Source: Planctomycetota bacterium
GTDB lineage: Bacteria; Planctomycetota; Planctomycetia; Gemmatales; Gemmataceae
Assembly (NCBI GenBank): GCA_016873225.1
Contig: VGXS01000002.1
Location: 203,927 to 267,926, forward strand
Direction of reading: 5' to 3'
Length of the DNA: 64,000 nucleotides
Shown here piece after piece: positions 62,698-64,000 of the stretch (the stretch's first letter is position 1; each line of letters starts with the position of its first letter). A program made the position numbers and the translations under genes. Below the pieces are notes generated by a model. That model saw only the letters and a program-made list of their open reading frames with translations. It had not been told where the DNA came from and made no database searches.

Positions 62698-63729
62698 ATG
62701 ACCACATCAACGGAGCAAAACCGAACGCCTTTGGGCTTGTTTGCCGACAAGCCTGTGCCTCGTCTCTACGACCGCATCGTCGAAGTTCTGAGGGTTCGTC
62801 ACTACAGCCGCCGCACGGAAGAGGCCTATCTCCACTGGATTCGCCGATACATCGAGTTCCACGAACACCAGCATCCCCGGCAGTTGGCCGAAGGCGACGT
62901 CAACCGCTTCCTTACTCACTTGGCCGTCACTGAACACGTTGCCGCCTCGACACAGAACCAAGCTTTGTCCGCCGTTCTGTTCCTCTACGAGCATGCCCTG
63001 GAACAACCGCTCGACCGCATCCAAGGCGTCGTCCGCGCGCGTCGCCCGAAAAGACTACCGGTCGTGCTGACCATCGAGGAGGTGTCGCGGGTCATGACGC
63101 GCCTCACCGGGGACAAATGGCTGATCGCGATGCTCCTATACGGCGGCGGACTGCGACTGCTCGAAGCACTTCGCCTGCGGGTCAAGGATCTGGATTTTGA
63201 ACGCGGTGAAATCACCGTTCGAGAGGGCAAGGGCGATAAAGATCGTGTCACCATGTTGCCGCAAGCGGTCATCCGCCCGTTGCAGGAGCATCTCCGGCGC
63301 GTTGAGGCAATTCACCAGCAGGACGTGGCGGACGGGCACGGTCGCGTCGAGCTACCGCATGCCTTGGCCCGGAAATATCCGAACGCCAACCGCGAGTGGC
63401 GCTGGCAGTTCGTGTTCCCGCAAGAGCATCGCTGGCGCAACCCTCAGACTGGCGAACAAGGTCGTCATCACATCGACGAATCTCTGGTTCAGAGGGCAGT
63501 GTCGGCCGCCGTCCGACAGGCAGGACTCACCAAACGGGTCACCAGCCACACATTCCGGCATTCGTTTGCTACGCACCTGCTAGCCGACGGCTACGACATT
63601 CGCACCGTGCAGGAATTGCTGGGCCATAGCGACGTTCGCACGACGATGATTTACACCCATGTTTTGAACCGAGGTGGGCGGGGAGTTCGCAGCCCCGCCG
63701 ACGTTCTGGCTCGGCGGCCCCATGGGTGA
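62698..63729 (+). CDS. intI: Integron-type tyrosine recombinase (IntI-like)
   Basis: The product is 343 residues from the ATG at 62698 (GAGG about 8 bases upstream; an earlier in-frame TTG or ATT region adds 22 residues). It has a SAM-like core-binding domain at about 20-105 and a catalytic domain with Arg153 ([13 protein letters not shown]), His284 and Arg287 ([12 protein letters not shown]), His310 (LLGHSDV) and nucleophile Tyr319 (MIYTHV). The extra patch specific to integron integrases is present at about 218-243 ([20 protein letters not shown]). The gene reads toward the candidate cassette at 63896, the reverse of class 1 integrons, where intI and cassettes diverge. An upstream LexA-type box was not identified. 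Confidence 0.9.
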   Translation: MTTSTEQNRTPLGLFADKPVPRLYDRIVEVLRVRHYSRRTEEAYLHWIRRYIEFHEHQHPRQLAEGDVNRFLTHLAVTEHVAASTQNQALSAVLFLYEHALEQPLDRIQGVVRARRPKRLPVVLTIEEVSRVMTRLTGDKWLIAMLLYGGGLRLLEALRLRVKDLDFERGEITVREGKGDKDRVTMLPQAVIRPLQEHLRRVEAIHQQDVADGHGRVELPHALARKYPNANREWRWQFVFPQEHRWRNPQTGEQGRHHIDESLVQRAVSAAVRQAGLTKRVTSHTFRHSFATHLLADGYDIRTVQELLGHSDVRTTMIYTHVLNRGGRGVRSPADVLARRPHG

Positions 63730-63752
63730 TAGGCTGAAACAGCCTATCACCC
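63724..63752. other. Perfect 13-base-arm hairpin spanning the integrase stop codon
   Basis: The arms GGGTGATAGGCTG (63724-63736) and its exact complement (63740-63752) flank AAA. The left arm includes the TGA stop. No T-run follows, so a terminator is unlikely. It carries the TAGGCTG heptamer found in the two palindromes further on. Confidence 0.7.
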
Positions 63753-63819
63753 GCAAACTGGCGTGACAGACGCGCAAGAGACGATTATAAATCCACTTAC
63801 GAAACAACAACGCCTGCAT

Positions 63820-63866
63820 GATAGGCTGCAAAGTTGCGGCCTACAGGTAATAGGCTGATCAGCCTA
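63820..63866. other. Two further TAGGCTG palindromes (att-like candidate tract)
   Basis: An imperfect stem TAGGCTGC/GCGGCCTA (63822-63843) is followed by a perfect 16-base palindrome TAGGCTGATCAGCCTA (63851-63866). With the hairpin at 63724 there are three inverted TAGGCTG units in about 140 bases between the integrase and the next gene. No clean GTTRRRY/RYYYAAC integron core was found, so identity as attI or attC is only a proposal. Confidence 0.5.
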
Positions 63867-63895
63867 AAAACAAGTTACCGCTGAAGGTTGTCGGA

Positions 63896-64000
63896 ATGCC
63901 TGAAGACTCAAACGAAATGCAAGCGAAGATTCAAGCACTTGAGAAAGAAGTCGCATTTCTCAAACAGACTGTGCCCTTTCGTGGCGTCCGAAAGCGATCT
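63896..64000 (+). CDS. Start of an unidentified gene, possibly first integron cassette (partial)
   Basis: An ATG with GAAGG 8 bases upstream opens 35 codons to the window edge without a stop. The visible part starts MPEDSNEMQAKIQALEKEVA and has a heptad-like coiled-coil beginning (QALEKEVAFLKQT). It lies 166 bases after the integrase stop and just past the palindromic tract, the place expected for a first cassette if the array lies to the right. Function unknown. Confidence 0.5.
   Translation, partial: MPEDSNEMQAKIQALEKEVAFLKQTVPFRGVRKRS

Noticed and set aside
63724..63752. Hairpin at the integrase stop as an intrinsic terminator
   Set aside because: No T-run follows and the same heptamer recurs in two more palindromes downstream, which fits a binding or recombination role better.
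63724..63866. TAGGCTG palindromes as a CRISPR array
   Set aside because: Units are short, unequal in length and spacing, and there are only three; no cas gene is present.

Overview
The window comes from a GC-rich planctomycete, most likely of the Gemmata-like order. The markers are a PVC-type CxxCH cytochrome, a very large cytochrome/DUF1592-DUF1588-type protein paired with a DUF1552 protein, and DUF1080, DUF1571, DUF6807 and TIGR02996/leucine-rich-repeat genes. The genus is not determined. No rRNA, tRNA or CRISPR array was seen.

Layout. 1-4.0 kb: a minus-strand translation operon, rpmI-rplT-pheS-pheT, with a near-consensus promoter, no infC beside it, and pheT running off the left edge. 4.1-7.5 kb: a secreted DUF1080 protein and a long PVC cytochrome. 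7.5-8.2 kb: a mosaic of intergenic repeats that recurs at 13.1-13.4 kb and 60.6-60.8 kb. 8.2-11.3 kb: an FAD disulfide oxidoreductase coupled to a small gene, then two small membrane proteins. 11.6-13.1 kb: an ECF-type sigma factor and its likely membrane anti-sigma partner. 14.0-19.2 kb: the cytochrome/DUF1552 pair. 19.6-27.3 kb: two SDR enzymes, a cupin dioxygenase-like protein, a secreted esterase, an EF-hand/redoxin/cytochrome/copper-monooxygenase-like fusion, a small secreted protein and a DUF6807 protein. 27.3-33.4 kb: asparagine synthetase, a three-part ABC exporter (FtsX permease, ATPase, HlyD adaptor) and a DUF1571 protein. 33.5-41.0 kb: ileS, uxaB-like, a gluconolactonase-like gene, rpsB and tsf. 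41.0-48.9 kb: an LRR protein and three tandem membrane-bound class III nucleotide cyclases, the middle one split by a frameshift. 48.9-57.9 kb: an RdgC-like gene facing a three-gene PilM-type cluster whose proteins carry collagen-like or Gly/Pro/Met-rich segments. 58.0-60.5 kb: an S66 peptidase and a beta-barrel porin. 61.0-64.0 kb: a rearranged FG-GAP gene, an integron-type integrase, a tract of TAGGCTG palindromes, and the start of a gene that may be the first cassette.

The observations most worth follow-up are the REPIN-like repeat family whose core is flipped between two loci, the cyclase triplet with a shared C-terminal tail, the collagen-like PilM cluster, and the integrase with its palindromic downstream tract beside a chimeric gene.
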